DNA of 64,000 nucleotides from Serripes groenlandicus (lineage: Eukaryota > Mollusca > Bivalvia > Cardiida > Cardiidae): positions 434,001-498,000 of the forward strand of contig JASEVX010000036.1 in the NCBI GenBank assembly GCA_031761405.1, written 5' to 3'. Of this stretch, positions 51,642 to 62,139 are shown piece after piece; the first letter of the stretch is position 1; the number at the start of each line of letters is the position of its first letter. A program made the translations under genes and the position numbers. The notes beneath the pieces were generated by a model, which did not search any database, was not told the DNA's origin, and worked only from the letters and a program-made list of their open reading frames with translations.

Positions 51642-51916
51642 CAACCCCCTCGTATGTGTAGTGGTATAGTGACTGCCTCGTTTCCGGTGGTCCCAGGTTC
51701 GATCCCCTCTTGCCCTCAGCCGTGTCATACCAAAAACTTAAGAAATGGTAGTAATGGCTGCCCTTCTTTGTGCTCAGGATTGCGGGGTTAGCATAATACG
51801 ACTGACTGGATGGTGTCAGGATAAATTGGTAACTAAAATACCCAGGAAACGAAATGCCAAGATATAACGGAAAAATAATCGAAAGCGGCTTTAACACCAA
51901 TCAATCAATCAATGAA
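51642..51916 (+). mobile_element. tRNA-derived SINE (family B), duplicate copy
   Basis: B box GGTTCGATCCC at 51696-51706. GTGTAGTGGTATAGTGACTGC preserves a better A-box region than copy 1. The (CAAT)n tail ends at 51912. Confidence 0.87.
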
Positions 51917-51980
51917 ACATTTACCTGATGTGATATTTCTTGATTTTCTAATGGCAACAAAATATAAGATTAATACCGGG

Positions 51981-52192
51981 TTAACCCTTTTCCTCATACA
52001 CCTCTGCAGCAGACGGCTTTTTGAAAACATGGCGACAAAAGAAGAACGAGCAATTTCATCTTTTGACACCATGTTTTCAACTCTAATATAATTCAATATA
52101 TATACATTTATTTTTAGAGGTTTTCCATATTTTTACCCAGATGTTTTCAAAAACGTCTGCTGCAGATTTGTTGTATGTGGGAAAGGGTTTAA
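51981..52192 (+). mobile_element. TTAA-1 MITE (duplicate of 47255)
   Basis: TTAA at 51981. It keeps the complete ACAA end GTCTGCTGCAGATTTGTTG, which is shortened in copy 1. Confidence 0.87.
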
Positions 52193-52217
52193 GTCATCTG
52201 TATCATACAAGGATATC

Positions 52218-52671
52218 TTAACCCTTTCCCACATGCATCAAACAATATAGGAACAAATATGGAAAATTCTGTATATATGACAGTATTAAAATTCGAGGAG
52301 TTTAAAATATTTTGGCAAATGTAGAAATTGCTCATTGTGAGCAATTTGTCTATTCCCAAAATGTTTTCAAAAGTTGTCTGCTGCAGATGCCTCAGAATGT
52401 GTCTACATGTCAAGGGCTTGGCGTGAAATGGTTGTAACTAAAATTGGTATTTGTTTACCAAGGTTAATCACCTCGCCATAAAGTCTTTATAAGCGTTAAA
52501 CATTTTTCTTGGTAAACAATGGAAATTAGGAGCCATTGCTCGTTCTGAGCAATGGCACCTAAATTTCCATTGTTTACAAAGGGGTCAAAATTTCCCCTAA
52601 ACCAGGGGTTTCAAAAAAGGTTTTTAGTTACAACCGTTTCACACCAAGCCCTCGATGTGGGAAAGAGTTAA
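52218..52671 (-). mobile_element. TTAA-1 MITE interrupted by another MITE
   Basis: TTAA at 52218 and 52668. The host element is split at 52410 just inside its right terminus. Confidence 0.87.
52411..52654. mobile_element. CAAGGGCTTGG MITE, block-specific insertion
   Basis: Inverted ends CAAGGGCTTGG-GTGAAAYGGTTGTAACT extend about 33 bp. The centre holds nested hairpins (AAACAATGGAAATTAGG-GCCATTGCTC and complement). ATGT flanks both sides (52407-52410 and 52655-52658). Copy 1 lacks the element. A half copy lies at 24955-25067. TTAA-2 at 15163 has a similar layout with different sequence. Confidence 0.88.
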
Positions 52672-53603
52672 AATGTGGAATGCACAAGAGAGTTAGTTGA
52701 CATTTAGTAAAGAACTGTAATTCTAAGCATGAAGGAGATCTGTCTTTAGTTGATTAATTGTTACTCCCTGATGTTTTATAGAATCTATAGGACATGGATA
52801 CATCAAATGGATTTCTCTGCAGACTTTTCTGTCTTGTGATTGAACATTTGGACTGCTCCATTTAGAAAATTGTAGGTGTGATGACTTATCTTTTGTAGAG
52901 ATACTCTTAAATATTTCTGAAATCAATTTGAAAAAAGAAATGAGCAGTTTTCTCTTTTCAAAATGTTTTCATCTATGACATTCGGGTCTAACAAGATATA
53001 CTTGTGATGGAAAATGCTGAAAATATTTGTAAAAATCTAACAGGGGGGGCCCCTGTGAAAGTCCTTTGCTCCAGAGGAATGAAATCAATTCCAAAAAGAA
53101 AACAAACAAAGGTTTTTAATTGTCAAAACAGTTTCATCTGTGCAGTAACTTGGTAGAAAAAGGTGTTGAGATTATTGAGGGAAAATGCTGAAATTATATG
53201 TATAAGAATGTATCTGCCTCCTGTGTGAAAGTCCTCTGTTCCAGAGAAAAGAATAATTATCGCCAATTAGCCTGGTTTTGATAGACATTGTTTTGATGTG
53301 AGAAAAGAGAATTTATTTTGATACTGTACTGTTGCGTGCTAGTGGATAATATACAGTTTGTTTTGTCTGGCAAAAGGTGCACTTGATTTGTTTTGAAAGC
53401 CGCTAAAATGGGCTGTTTACCAAAATCAGGCAGACTTAGCCTATGCTACTGCATACAAGTTTAAGGTTAAGTTTTAATGACATTTATTACTGTTGTTTTA
53501 ACTTAATATAGACTCTGTGAAATGTCTCAGCTATTTCTCATTTCCTGAAATATTTTTTTAAAACATTTTCTTCACTCACTTGCTGGATTTATATTGGTTA
53601 GGA

Positions 53604-53804
53604 TTGAACACTTTTCCATTATGCAGATGCACTTTTAGTCATCTGCGTTGCTAAAGGAGAATTTACTTATTACCAGCATAATTCTTGCCGAAATGTTTTA
53701 AATCTATTCCATGATTTTATTTTTCATTTACACAGCTTTTCCATTGTTTTCAATTGTTTTTAAAGTTTTAGTGTCTGCTGCCAGTTTGTTTATTGAGAAA
53801 AGAC
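53604..53804 (+). mobile_element. TTAA-1 MITE, diverged (duplicate pair)
   Basis: GAACACTTTTCCATTATGCAG to GTCTGCTGCCAGTTTG-TTATTGAGAAAAGA. Counterpart 48661-48860. Confidence 0.55.
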
Positions 53805-54032
53805 TTAATCCTTTCCCACTAAATAAAGAAGCATTTGCAGCAGACAACATTTGAAAACATTGTGGCAAAAGAAGAAATTGCTCATCATAATAACAATTTC
53901 TCCTTTTGCCATATTGTTTTCTGCAACTCTTTTCAGTAATTACACTTTCATACGTAGAGAGTTCCCATATTTGTTTATATACATATTCAAAGTCATCTGC
54001 TGCATAATTTGTTGTATTTGGGAAAGTGTTAA
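53805..54032 (+). mobile_element. TTAA-1 MITE, complete; its counterpart is cut by the gap
   Basis: TTAA at 53805 and 54029. The first 66 bp match 48861-48926 before the N run. Confidence 0.85.
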
Positions 54033-54315
54033 GGATGTTGCATTGTGTCAAGAATTGCATGGAAAACTGAAATAAATTGAAAGGAAAATGGAACATTGTA
54101 GGGGATAAATCTAAATTCAATTTGGAGTCTTGGCATATTTCTCACTTGATGTACAACGTTCCTTTCATCCATTAAAATATCCCCGTCAATTAAACACATG
54201 TTGCATCTTGTAAAACTTGGAATAAAAACAAAATATAACATTCAGAAAATTCTACTCGGACATAAAATAGGTATGATGGTCTTTGCTCTACAATATTTCT
54301 TAATATTGATTTTTA

Positions 54316-54411
54316 TCAAATCGAGCAACTTTTTATTTTGCCACAATGTTTTCCACATTTTGTCTTAGGTTATCCATTCAATTATAGATACTTTCCATTT
54401 TTAGATAGACT
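54316..54411 (+). mobile_element. TTAA-1 internal fragment
   Basis: GAGCAACTTTTTATTTTGCC, AATGTTTTCCACATTTTGTC and TTATCCATTCAATTATAG; no ends. Confidence 0.6.
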
Positions 54412-54439
54412 TTTCGTAGAATGTGAGAGCTTATTATAT

Positions 54440-54660
54440 TAATCACCCTGGCGTCGGCGTTCAACTTCAACTGTCGCCGTTGGCGTCCACGTCACACTTT
54501 GGTTAAAGTTTTGCATTGGAACTCTACAACCCTACTCAACTATCACACCTATGTAGATTATCAAGTTAGATAACTCTATCCTGCATTTTATGCAAGTTAT
54601 GGCCCTTTTTGTGGCGATTGGTTGACAATCGCCACAGTGCTACCAAAACAACAACAATGA
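54440..54660 (+). mobile_element. Array element with a single 150-bp-type unit
   Basis: The head CCTGGCGTCGGCGTTC-GTCGCCGTTGGCGTCCACG is followed by one unit (ACAACCCTACTCAACTATC, ATCAAGTTAGATAACTC, GTTATGGCCCTTTTTG) and the hairpin TGGCGATTG-GTTGA-CAATCGCCA. The unit is the one tandemly repeated at 56010-56540. Confidence 0.65.
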
Positions 54661-54894
54661 AAAAAAAATTATATAGTCGTATTTGAACAATCGGTTGGAT
54701 ATTTCTGCAAAGGCAATTTACTCACTTCCGTTAAACCCCATATATATATATAGTTCCATCAGTGATGCAGGCACACGATTAATAATGATAATGTTAGTGC
54801 TACTTTGATGCCGGATTGGTACTAATATTTGAGATTTATCGAGAAAATATCTAAATAGAGTTAAACTATTTACATATTATCTTTCTTCATGTTT

Positions 54895-55110
54895 GGGCAG
54901 ATAATAAATATCATCGGGCGTCTTGGGTACGCTATGCAGAGTATCATGATACTCCTGTGCCTCGTTTTATTTTTACTGTAGTCAACCGTAACCTTTTGAC
55001 CTTTAACCTGATTCGGCAGGAGTTGGTTGTACTCTGATTATCTTCGTCATGATTTGGCAGATAATAAATATCATTGCGCGTTCTGCCTTGCAAATAACGA
55101 CAACTCTGGT
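54895..55110. repeat. Direct repeat, GCAGATAATAAATATCAT
   Basis: GCAGATAATAAATATCATCGG (about 54898) and GCAGATAATAAATATCATTGC (about 55060) begin two related segments of 60-90 bp. A 130-codon minus-strand frame (54944-55336) crosses the second; it has no recognised domain. Confidence 0.5.
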
Positions 55111-55969
55111 GATACTCAAATCTGGAAATTCCAAAAGGTTCTATAAATAGCTCGCGAGACCAAAAACCAGAAAAGCTTGTAAATCTCAATATTATAAACG
55201 CTTTATTTTGTACTTGTTTAAATATATGAAAGCGTCTAGATAATAAGACTGGTTTACAAAGGTTTAAAGGACACACGATGGCAGTGTGTACACACGTTAT
55301 GTATACACGTCTGCACGTTCTAGAGTCAATTAGCAATCAATGCTGACAGTGTAGCCTAATTGAGTTTGAAGATCTAGCATTATAATATATGCCTATATTT
55401 TCATAAATTAAACAGTTTGGCAAATAGTGAAATTGTGCTTTTGGAGCATGTTTTGTGTTTGTTTTTGCACTCACATTATTCGAAGCAGTTTAACAACCTC
55501 AGAGACATATAAATACACTGTGACAACCCTCAATCATGCAATGTGAAGGGACTAAATTGAACAGACCTGTTTAATATCGGACATAATTGAAACAAACACC
55601 AAACTAATGGATACTGTTTTCTCTCCTTTCTTTAGTCATTTCTAAAGTGTAAAATATATTTTATCTTAATATGGCCTAACGACCTGGTGATAAACATGTG
55701 ATTACCCAAACAATTTAGATTACAAATAGTCATTCTAATGAGCTAAAACGGTAGTCTATCGAATACCAACTAGATTTTTCATAACTTTGGAATGGCCTAA
55801 TTTTGAACACATCATGACCAATTTCAGAACGTAACTAAATAATCACCAAGACAACATTCTGGCAAACTAACATTATTCTACTGTCAAAAGATGCAGGGTT
55901 GATACATTCTCAAATATACCCGCACCAGAGTCATCGCAAGCCCTACACCGATATACTGCTTGTTACTTT

Positions 55970-56550
55970 GCAGGATTTTCCATACGATCGCCACTACAGT
56001 GCCATTGGCGCTTTGATTTAACTTAGAAATTCTGGTTAACGTTTTGCATGCAACTAAATTAAGAGTCCATATCTCAATATTTACTTGATGCATGACATTG
56101 AAACTTTCTACAGTGCTTCCCAACTATCACACCTATGTAGAATATCAAGTTAGATAACTCTATCCTGCATTTGAAATTCTGGTTTAAGTTTTGCGTGAAA
56201 CTAAATTAAGAGTCCTTATCTCAGTATTTACTTGTTTCATTGTATTGAAACTTTATACAACCCTACCCAACTATCACACCTATGTAGATTATCAAGTTAG
56301 ATAACTCTATCCTGCATTTTATGCAAGTAATTGCCCTTTTTTAACTTCGTGCAACTAAACTTAGAGTCCATATCTCAGTATTTACTTGATGCATTGCATT
56401 AAAACTTTATACAACCCTACCCAACTATCACACCTATGTACATTATCAAGTTAGATAACACTATCCTGCCTTTTATGCAAGTTATGGCCCTCTTTCTACT
56501 TAGAAATTCTGGTTAAAGTTTTGCGTGCAACTACATTAGAGTCCATATCT
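55970..56550 (+). repeat. 150-bp tandem array, about three and a half units
   Basis: ATCAAGTTAGATAA falls at 56145, 56292 and 56446 (spacing 147 and 154). Units hold CTAAATTAAGAGTCCATATC and CCCAACTATCACACCTATG. The head GATCGCCACTACAGTGCC recalls the hairpin at 54615. The array ends where a TTAA-1 terminus begins (56552). Confidence 0.82.
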
Positions 56551-56551
56551 C

Positions 56552-56579
56552 AGAATTGTCGTATGAGGGAAAGGGTTAA
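56552..56579 (+). mobile_element. TTAA-1 right-end fragment
   Basis: Only CAGAATTGTCGTATGAGGG and AAAGGGTTAA are present, fused to the array. Confidence 0.8.
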
Positions 56580-56989
56580 ACCCAATGTTGTTTTACCAGA
56601 ATTTAGAAACCTTACTGAGACAAATCTTTGGAGTTACAAAAATATAGGGTTTGTAGATTGAATAAAGATTATGGAAAATTAATTTAGCCCCTAGTGGATC
56701 TAGAGCCCTGTAATACAACCAACCTGTGTTGAAAGACCACTAAAGGAAAGAAAACTATATGGTCTTTGTTCACAGGTGGTCTTTAAGTGTTAAGAAAATA
56801 ATTAATTGGGAAATTAAAATTGTTGTTGCTTAAAAGACAGGGAATTGCTATACAAAGATGGTCTTTATTTATAGCAAAGTCTGCTGTGGGTGTTACATCG
56901 TTTTACAGCATCCTTGGGAGTGGGAGTGGAAGACCTGCATGAGGCTCACCCGCCCATGTGATCCACTGTTGGATCATACTTAACCCTTT
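56580..56989. other. Mostly unassigned stretch
   Basis: AAACCCAATGTTGTTTTACC and AAAAATATAGGGTTT (56580-56653) look like a worn foldback hairpin. Nothing else is supported; a tract near 56700-56870 repeats GGTCTTTGT and GGTCTTTA phrases. Confidence 0.4.
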
Positions 56990-57214
56990 CCCTCATAAAG
57001 ACGCTTTCTGACGCCTCTGCAGCAGAAGGCTTTTTGAAAACATAGTGACAATAGAAGAAATTGCTCAAAACAAGCAATTTCTCCTTTTGCCACAATGTTT
57101 TTACACTTTAAGTCATAGGTTACGTAGCCACTCAATTATAGAGATTTTCTATTTGTTGACAAAATATATTCAAAGTCGTCTGCTGCTGATTTGTTGTATT
57201 TGAGAAAGGGTTAA
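56990..57214 (+). mobile_element. TTAA-1 MITE, complete
   Basis: TTAA at 56990 and 57211. The right end lacks the final CAG of CTGCTGCAG. Confidence 0.9.
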
Positions 57215-57221
57215 GACTTTA

Positions 57222-58032
57222 AAGATGGGTACTATTGGCTACCCTCCTCGATGCTCTGGGTTGCCAGGATAGCTATATCTAAGCAGTATATATGAATGAT
57301 GCATTGATGTCCGGATAAATAATACCTAAAGTACAGGTAAATGAGCAGGAAATGCATTGATGTCGGGATAAATAATACCTGAAGTACAGGTAAATTAAGC
57401 AGGAAATGCATTGATGTTGGGATAAATAATACCTGAAGTACAGGTAAATTAACCAGGAAATGCATTGATGTTGGGGATAAATAATACCTGAGTACAGGTA
57501 AATTAACCAGGAAAATTTAATGCATTGATGTCGGGATAAATAATACCTGAAGTACAGGTAAATTAACCAGGAAATGCATTGATGTCGGGATAAATAATAC
57601 CTGAAGTACAGGTAAATTAACCAGGAAATGCATTGATGTCGGGATAAATGATACCTGAAGTACAGGTAAATTAACCAGGAAATGCATTGATGTTGGGATA
57701 AATAATACCTGAAATGCATTGATGTCGGGATAAATGATACCTGAAGTGCAGGTAAATTAACCAGGAAATGCATTGATGTCGGGATAAATAAAACCTGAAG
57801 TACAGGTAAATTAACCAGGAAACGCATTGATGTCGGGATAAATGATACCTGAAGTACAGGTAAATTAACCAGGAAGTGCATTGATGTCGGGATAAATAAT
57901 ACCTAAAGTACAGGTAAATTAATCAGGAAATGCATTGATGTCGGGGATAAATAATACCTGAAGTACAGGTAAATTAACCAGTAAATGCATTGATTGAACT
58001 GAAATACTGTTGAAAGTCGCATAAAACATCAT
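57222..58032 (+). repeat. 54-bp minisatellite grown inside a family-B SINE
   Basis: About 13 units of GCATTGATGTCGGGATAAAT, AATACCTGAAGTACAGGTAA and ATTAACCAGGAAAT fill 57301-57990. The flanks are SINE: ATGGGTACTATTGGCTACCC before, and GAACTGAAATACTGTTGAAAG, then TCGCATAAAACATCATTCAAACA after. The unit itself equals the SINE segment TGTCAGGATAAATTGGTAAC...CCCAGGAAA. One unit is shortened near 57715. The 200- and 77-codon minus frames here follow from the repeat. Confidence 0.87.
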
Positions 58033-58080
58033 TCAAACATTTTTAAAATCACAGCAGGATTTGTTTTCTTATTTTTGGCC

Positions 58081-58134
58081 TTAACACTTTCCCTAATATA
58101 GACGCCAGAATTGTTGTATGAGGGAAAGGGTTAA
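58081..58134. mobile_element. TTAA-1 minimal deletion derivative, 54 bp
   Basis: TTAACACTTTCCCTAATATAG, ACGCC, then AGAATTGTTGTATGAGGG and AAAGGGTTAA. Both TTAA-bearing termini remain while the whole interior is gone. Confidence 0.85.
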
Positions 58135-58190
58135 TACTTTCAAAGAGGACTGCTGCAGATTTATTGTATTTGGGAAAAGGAACATCACTG
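58135..58190 (+). mobile_element. TTAA-1 right-end fragment
   Basis: TTTCAAAGAGGACTGCTGCAG, then ATTTATTGTATTTGGGAAAAGG. Confidence 0.55.
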
Positions 58191-58220
58191 AATTGATAGA
58201 AGAGGAGAATATTCTCAATC

Positions 58221-58455
58221 TTAACCCTTTCCCTCATACGACAATTCTGCAGCCGACGACTTTAAACGTATTTTGTCCAAAAATAGAAAATCTCCATAAT
58301 TGAATGGATAACCTATGACAAAAAGTGGAAAACATTGTGGCAAAAGGAGAAAAGAAATTGCACGTTTTGTGCAATTTCTTCTTTTGTCACTATGTTTTCA
58401 AAAAGCCGTCTGCTGCAGAGGCGTCAGAAAGCGTCTATAAGAGGGAAAGGGTTAA
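58221..58455 (-). mobile_element. TTAA-1 MITE, complete
   Basis: TTAA at 58221 and 58452, 235 bp, with a small AAAGAAATT insertion in the palindrome. Confidence 0.91.
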
Positions 58456-58574
58456 ATTAATTTACTTCCTACTTTAAATTGGTGACAGTTTATTTTCATC
58501 AGATATTTCTAAGCCAGCCAAAATTTAAAAGAAAAATAAACAAACGTTAAATAACGAGTATCTGGCATGAATTT

Positions 58575-58730
58575 AGTGTGTTGATTTGTTCATCAATAAC
58601 CTACTGCTTTTACTCGGCATTGACACTAATGGGAGAGAGGCGGGGACTCTCCTGAAATTGGAGGAGGAAAACAGTGGCCTTGATTCCCATAAAATTGAAC
58701 CATCAAACAGTGAAAACATCCTCATCATCC
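58575..58730 (+). CDS. Weak candidate coding segment, product unknown
   Basis: After GAATTTAG at 58575 one frame is open for about 50 codons (NNLLLLLGIDTNGREAGT, KLEEENSGLDSHKIEP) and runs into the TTAA-1 terminus at 58731. Composition is more exon-like than the surroundings. The acceptor has a poor pyrimidine tract and no donor is seen. The minus strand is also open (FDGSILWESRPLF), so strand and reality are uncertain. Confidence 0.2.
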
Positions 58731-58987
58731 TTAACCCTTTCCTCCATACGACAATTCTGCAGCAGACGACGTTGAACATATTTTGTCAAAAAATGGAAAA
58801 CCTCTATAATTCAATGGATAACCTAGCTATAATGACTAAAAGTGGAAAACATTGTGGCAAAAGGAGAAATTGCTCGTTTGGAGCAATTTCTTCTTTTGTC
58901 ACTATGTTTCAAAAAGGCATCTGCTGCAGAGGCGTCAGAAAGCGTTTCAGAGGCGTCAGAAAGCGTTTATATGAGGGAAAGGGTTAA
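58731..58987 (-). mobile_element. TTAA-1 MITE, complete with terminal duplication
   Basis: TTAA at 58731 and 58984. GAGGCGTCAGAAAGCGTTT is repeated in tandem (58929 and 58950) in the GACGC end. Confidence 0.9.
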
Positions 58988-59113
58988 CTCTTCCAGACAA
59001 ATTTGTGAAACATTTTTGAAAGAGGAATTATATTTAGACGATTATGAACAATTTCTCCTTTTTTCTGATAATGTTTAGAAGTTAATGCTGAATTAATGTT
59101 ATATTTCTGATTG

Positions 59114-59321
59114 TCTCGCCCCTGTTTCTAACAAAAAAATCTGCAGCAGAAGACTTTGAAGACAATCTAGCAAAAAAGATAAATCTTCATACATTAGAGT
59201 AATATATCGTTAAATAGTGTTGAAAACATCGTGGCAAATGGAGAAATTGCTCTTATTGCTATTTTCAACAGTTACCTGCTGAAGATTGCATCAAAATGTG
59301 TTTGCAAGTTGAAAAGTGTTA
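59114..59321 (-). mobile_element. TTAA-1 MITE, degenerate ends
   Basis: CCCCTGTTTCTAACAAAAAAATC to TGTGTTTGCAAGTTGAAAAG. Confidence 0.55.
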
Positions 59322-59375
59322 TCAAGTTATAGCATTTCTTCCACTTGTTTTTTTTTTTTAAAGCAGAAACGACAC

Positions 59376-59602
59376 TTAACCCTACCCTCATACGACAATT
59401 CTGCAGCAGACGACTTTGAACATATTTTGTCAAAAATAGAAAATCTTTTTAATTGAATGGATTACCTATGACTAAAGTTGGAAAACATTGTGGCAAAAGA
59501 AGAAATTGCTCATTTTGAGCAATTTCTTCTTTTGTCACTTTGTTTTCAAAAAGCCGTCTGCTGCAGAGGCATCAGAAAGCGTCTATATGAGGGAAAGGTT
59601 AA
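59376..59602 (-). mobile_element. TTAA-1 MITE, complete
   Basis: TTAA at 59376 and 59599. The left terminus is CCCTACCCTCATACGAC. Confidence 0.9.
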
Positions 59603-59789
59603 ATGGTCATTAAGCCAACAGTTAAACCCACTCACTCACGGTTACAATCTGTCTTTTGGTAAAATAAAATTCTTAAACACGCTGCCATCGAGCAGGGAAA
59701 TTGTTTTTCAGTGATCTTGATTTCAGACTCATCATGTAGACTCCATGGTGTTTCTAAACTGGTAGTTCGAGTGTCTTGTCTTTGTAACT

Positions 59790-60030
59790 GGTTGAGTCTA
59801 AAAACAAGGGGTTTGATCCCCGGAGGTGTGGTAATTCATTGATTGATCAATGATTTATGACGTTTTCACAACAATTGTTCAGTTATATCACAGCGTTTCC
59901 TGGGTAAGTAAAATGCCAGTACTACTGATCCACTTTACCCTGACACCAGCCTGAGTAAGTTGTAATGCTTTGAACCCTGCAACCCTGAGCGAAAATGAGG
60001 GCAGTCCCAGGTGTGGTCTGAAGCCCAATT
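59790..60030 (-). mobile_element. SINE family B, rearranged
   Basis: The minus-strand 3' body is visible on + as TTCACAACAATTGTTCAGTTATATC, GCGTTTCCTGGGTAAG and CCCTGACACCAGCC. GGGTTTGATCCCCGG near 59810 is a B-box-like string on the other side of the tail, so two SINE pieces adjoin. Confidence 0.6.
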
Positions 60031-60221
60031 TATAAACCTATGCCCAGTTGGGGACACCAGACGCAGACATTGTTACAAAAGGAGTAATTGATCATTATTA
60101 AATAGCTTCCAACTATATTCAATAACATACAGCAGAGCTTCTGCAGCTCATGAAGTTGAAACCATAATGAAGCAAAATTATTGAAAAGCTAAAAAAGGAA
60201 ATACAATGAGAATTAATTATA

Positions 60222-60441
60222 TAGGAGTCACGCTTGTCGGTCCGTTGGTCTGTGGACATTTCTTGTGAACACTATTTCTCAGCAACCCTTGGTCAGAATT
60301 CAATATAACTTCACAAGAATGATTGATACCAAGCTAGTTGTGCATATTGTCGGCCTGTTGCACTGCAATTATTTTTAAAAGAGTTATGGCCCCTTGAATT
60401 TCTCATACATATGTATATTGTCAGGTCAGTGATATTTCTAG
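60222..60441 (+). mobile_element. Helitron-like array element, single unit
   Basis: TATAGGAGTCACGCTTGTCGG at the left and GTCAGGTCAGTGATATTTCTAG (CTAG 60438-60441) before T at the right match both ends of the 63.3-kb element. Only about one unit lies between. Confidence 0.65.
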
Positions 60442-60491
60442 TTGATTGTGGTTTAATGCCCTTTTCAATGGTAGTCCTTCCCTGAATTGAT

Positions 60492-60775
60492 TGATTGGGG
60501 CTTTAAACGCCGTTTTCAACAATTGTTCAGTCATATCACGGTGGCCAGTTCATTACCTACTCATGTGTTTCCTAGTTTTCTCACACAAGTAATCCACACA
60601 ACATACTTTCCAAGCAACTGGCTGCTTTTCCACATAGACTGTAAGCCCTTTGGTGAAAGACGAATCACGCTTGTCACAGTGACTTTTCTCAAACGTCAGA
60701 AAGAATGTTGGCCGAACTGGAATTCAAACTCGTAACCCCTGGATTGACTGAGCTACCGGGGTTCGGCTTCATTCC
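60492..60775 (-). mobile_element. tRNA-derived SINE (family D), full length
   Basis: On the minus strand the head reads CCCCGGTAGCTCAGTCAATCC (A box) and GAGTTTGAATTCC (worn B box). The body contains GCAGCCAGTTGCTTGG and TACTTGTGTGAGAAAACTAGG. The tail, at the plus-strand left, is GGCGTTTAAAGCCCC with CAATCAAT. Confidence 0.85.
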
Positions 60776-61147
60776 CTCAAAGACTAAATTGGCCCATTGG
60801 TGAAGCTTGTCACAATTAAAGCCTTCTTTTGTCCATCATTGGAAAGATGGAATGGCCGTGTCTTAATTACTATTAGGACCCATGAACCCTTCATTGATCA
60901 TCCTTCATCATAAACCGGCTATGCTACAATGAGAAGGGTTGGTTTTCTGTAGTATAATAACATTTACTTTATTTGCATATAAACAGCAAACATGCATTAG
61001 TTGAATAATCAGTCTTTTTGATGAAACAATGATTATGCTATAATTACATGAATAATGGACAAATAATAACACAAAATTGGCTTGTTAAGTCATTAATTGT
61101 GTGAGAAAAGATCTGCAGAATATGCATCATATGTACTACTGCCTATA
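60776..61147. other. Stretch without recognised features
   Basis: AT-rich; no long frame and no family sequence found. Confidence 0.4.
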
Positions 61148-61300
61148 GCCCTTTCCCAGATATGAAAAAGCTGCAGCAGACGATTTTGAAAATATGATTA
61201 TTGAAAAAAGTTCATGTCATGATCTATTTCAACTTTTGTCACAATGTTTTGAATGTCATTTACTGCAACATCGCTAGAATGCGCCTGCATGGCGTACAGC
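61148..61300 (-). mobile_element. TTAA-1 MITE, degenerate
   Basis: CCCTTTCCCAGATATGAAAAAG, CTGCAGCAGACGATTTTG, then TCACAATGTTTTGAATGTC. Confidence 0.5.
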
Positions 61301-61379
61301 CTTCGCCCATTACCTCAAGAGTTTCCCTAACAAAAAAAAAAGATCAATGGAGAAGAACAATGAAAAACGGCTACAATTA

Positions 61380-61602
61380 TTAACCCTTTCCTTCATATAG
61401 ACGCTTTCTGACGCCTCTGCAGCAGACGGCTTTTTGAAAACATAGTGACAAAAGAAGAAATTGCTAAAAACGAGCAATTTCTCCTTTTGCCACAATGTTT
61501 TCCACTTTTTGTCATAGGTTATCCATTCAATTATTGAGATTTTCTATTTTTTGACAAAATATGTCGTCTGCTGCAGAATTGCCGTATGAAGGAAAGGGTT
61601 AA
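61380..61602 (+). mobile_element. TTAA-1 MITE, complete
   Basis: TTAA at 61380 and 61599. A small deletion removes TTCAAA before GTCGTCTGCTGCAG. Confidence 0.91.
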
Positions 61603-61713
61603 AAGGTATTTTAATCAGAGTAAATATAACATTTCGGAAAAAGAAGTTACTTTGTCTGGTTGACCAGCCTTGTTTTTCCAATGTTATCTCGATCAATTAA
61701 TTTGTGAAAAAGC

Positions 61714-61922
61714 TTAATCCTTTCCCACAAATTAGAACGAATCAAACGACTTGAAAAATCAATGTCTATGCGTAACTTTTTTATGGAAAATCTCTATTTT
61801 TGAAAGTTTAATATATGAAAGAGTTGAAATCTCATCATGAGTAATTCTCCTATAGATACATTGTTTTCAAACAATTTATGCTGCAGATGCGTCAAAATGG
61901 GACATCAGTGGAAAAGGGTTAA
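61714..61922 (-). mobile_element. TTAA-1 MITE, diverged complete copy
   Basis: TTAA at 61714 and 61919. TTAATCCTTTCCCACAAATTAG to TCAGTGGAAAAGGGTTAA. Confidence 0.75.
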
Positions 61923-62139
61923 TTTTTCTCATTGTTTCTTATTAACCGATTTTACTGTATACGCATATTATAAGTGCCATATGCATATAGTCAAACCTTT
62001 CTATTAAAGCATCTTAAGGCGTTTAATTTGCTTTGGCCATAATTTATGTTGCTTTCTCAGATGATTAACTAATATAAAGTCTTATAATATAAGTGTCAGA
62101 TGATTCTTCTTCAAAAAATAGGCTAATAATTTTAATGAT

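Larger units (their letters stand above)
49127..53873 (+). other. Duplicated block, copy 2 (about 4747 bp)
   Basis: Counterpart of 44558-48926. Extra sequence compared with copy 1: about 153 bp at 49530-49682 (body of a TTAA-1 element) and about 244 bp at 52411-52654 (another MITE). Small indels occur at the A-run near 49980 and the G-run near 53043. Confidence 0.93.

Noticed and set aside
44558..53873. Treating the two blocks as terminal repeats of a giant transposon
   Set aside because: They are direct copies separated only by a placeholder gap, with no coding content between; haplotype duplication explains them more simply.
53728..54120. 130-codon minus-strand frame at the end of block 2
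   Set aside because: Most of it lies across two TTAA-1 copies (53604-53804 and 53805-54032).
54944..55336. 130-codon minus-strand frame
   Set aside because: No domain, splice sites or codon bias could be recognised, and it overlaps a duplicated repeat segment. Homology search would be needed to revive it.
57279..57881. 200-codon minus-strand frame rich in Tyr/Leu
   Set aside because: It follows the 54-bp minisatellite (18 codons per unit); unit-length changes shift it, and no protein pattern is recognised.
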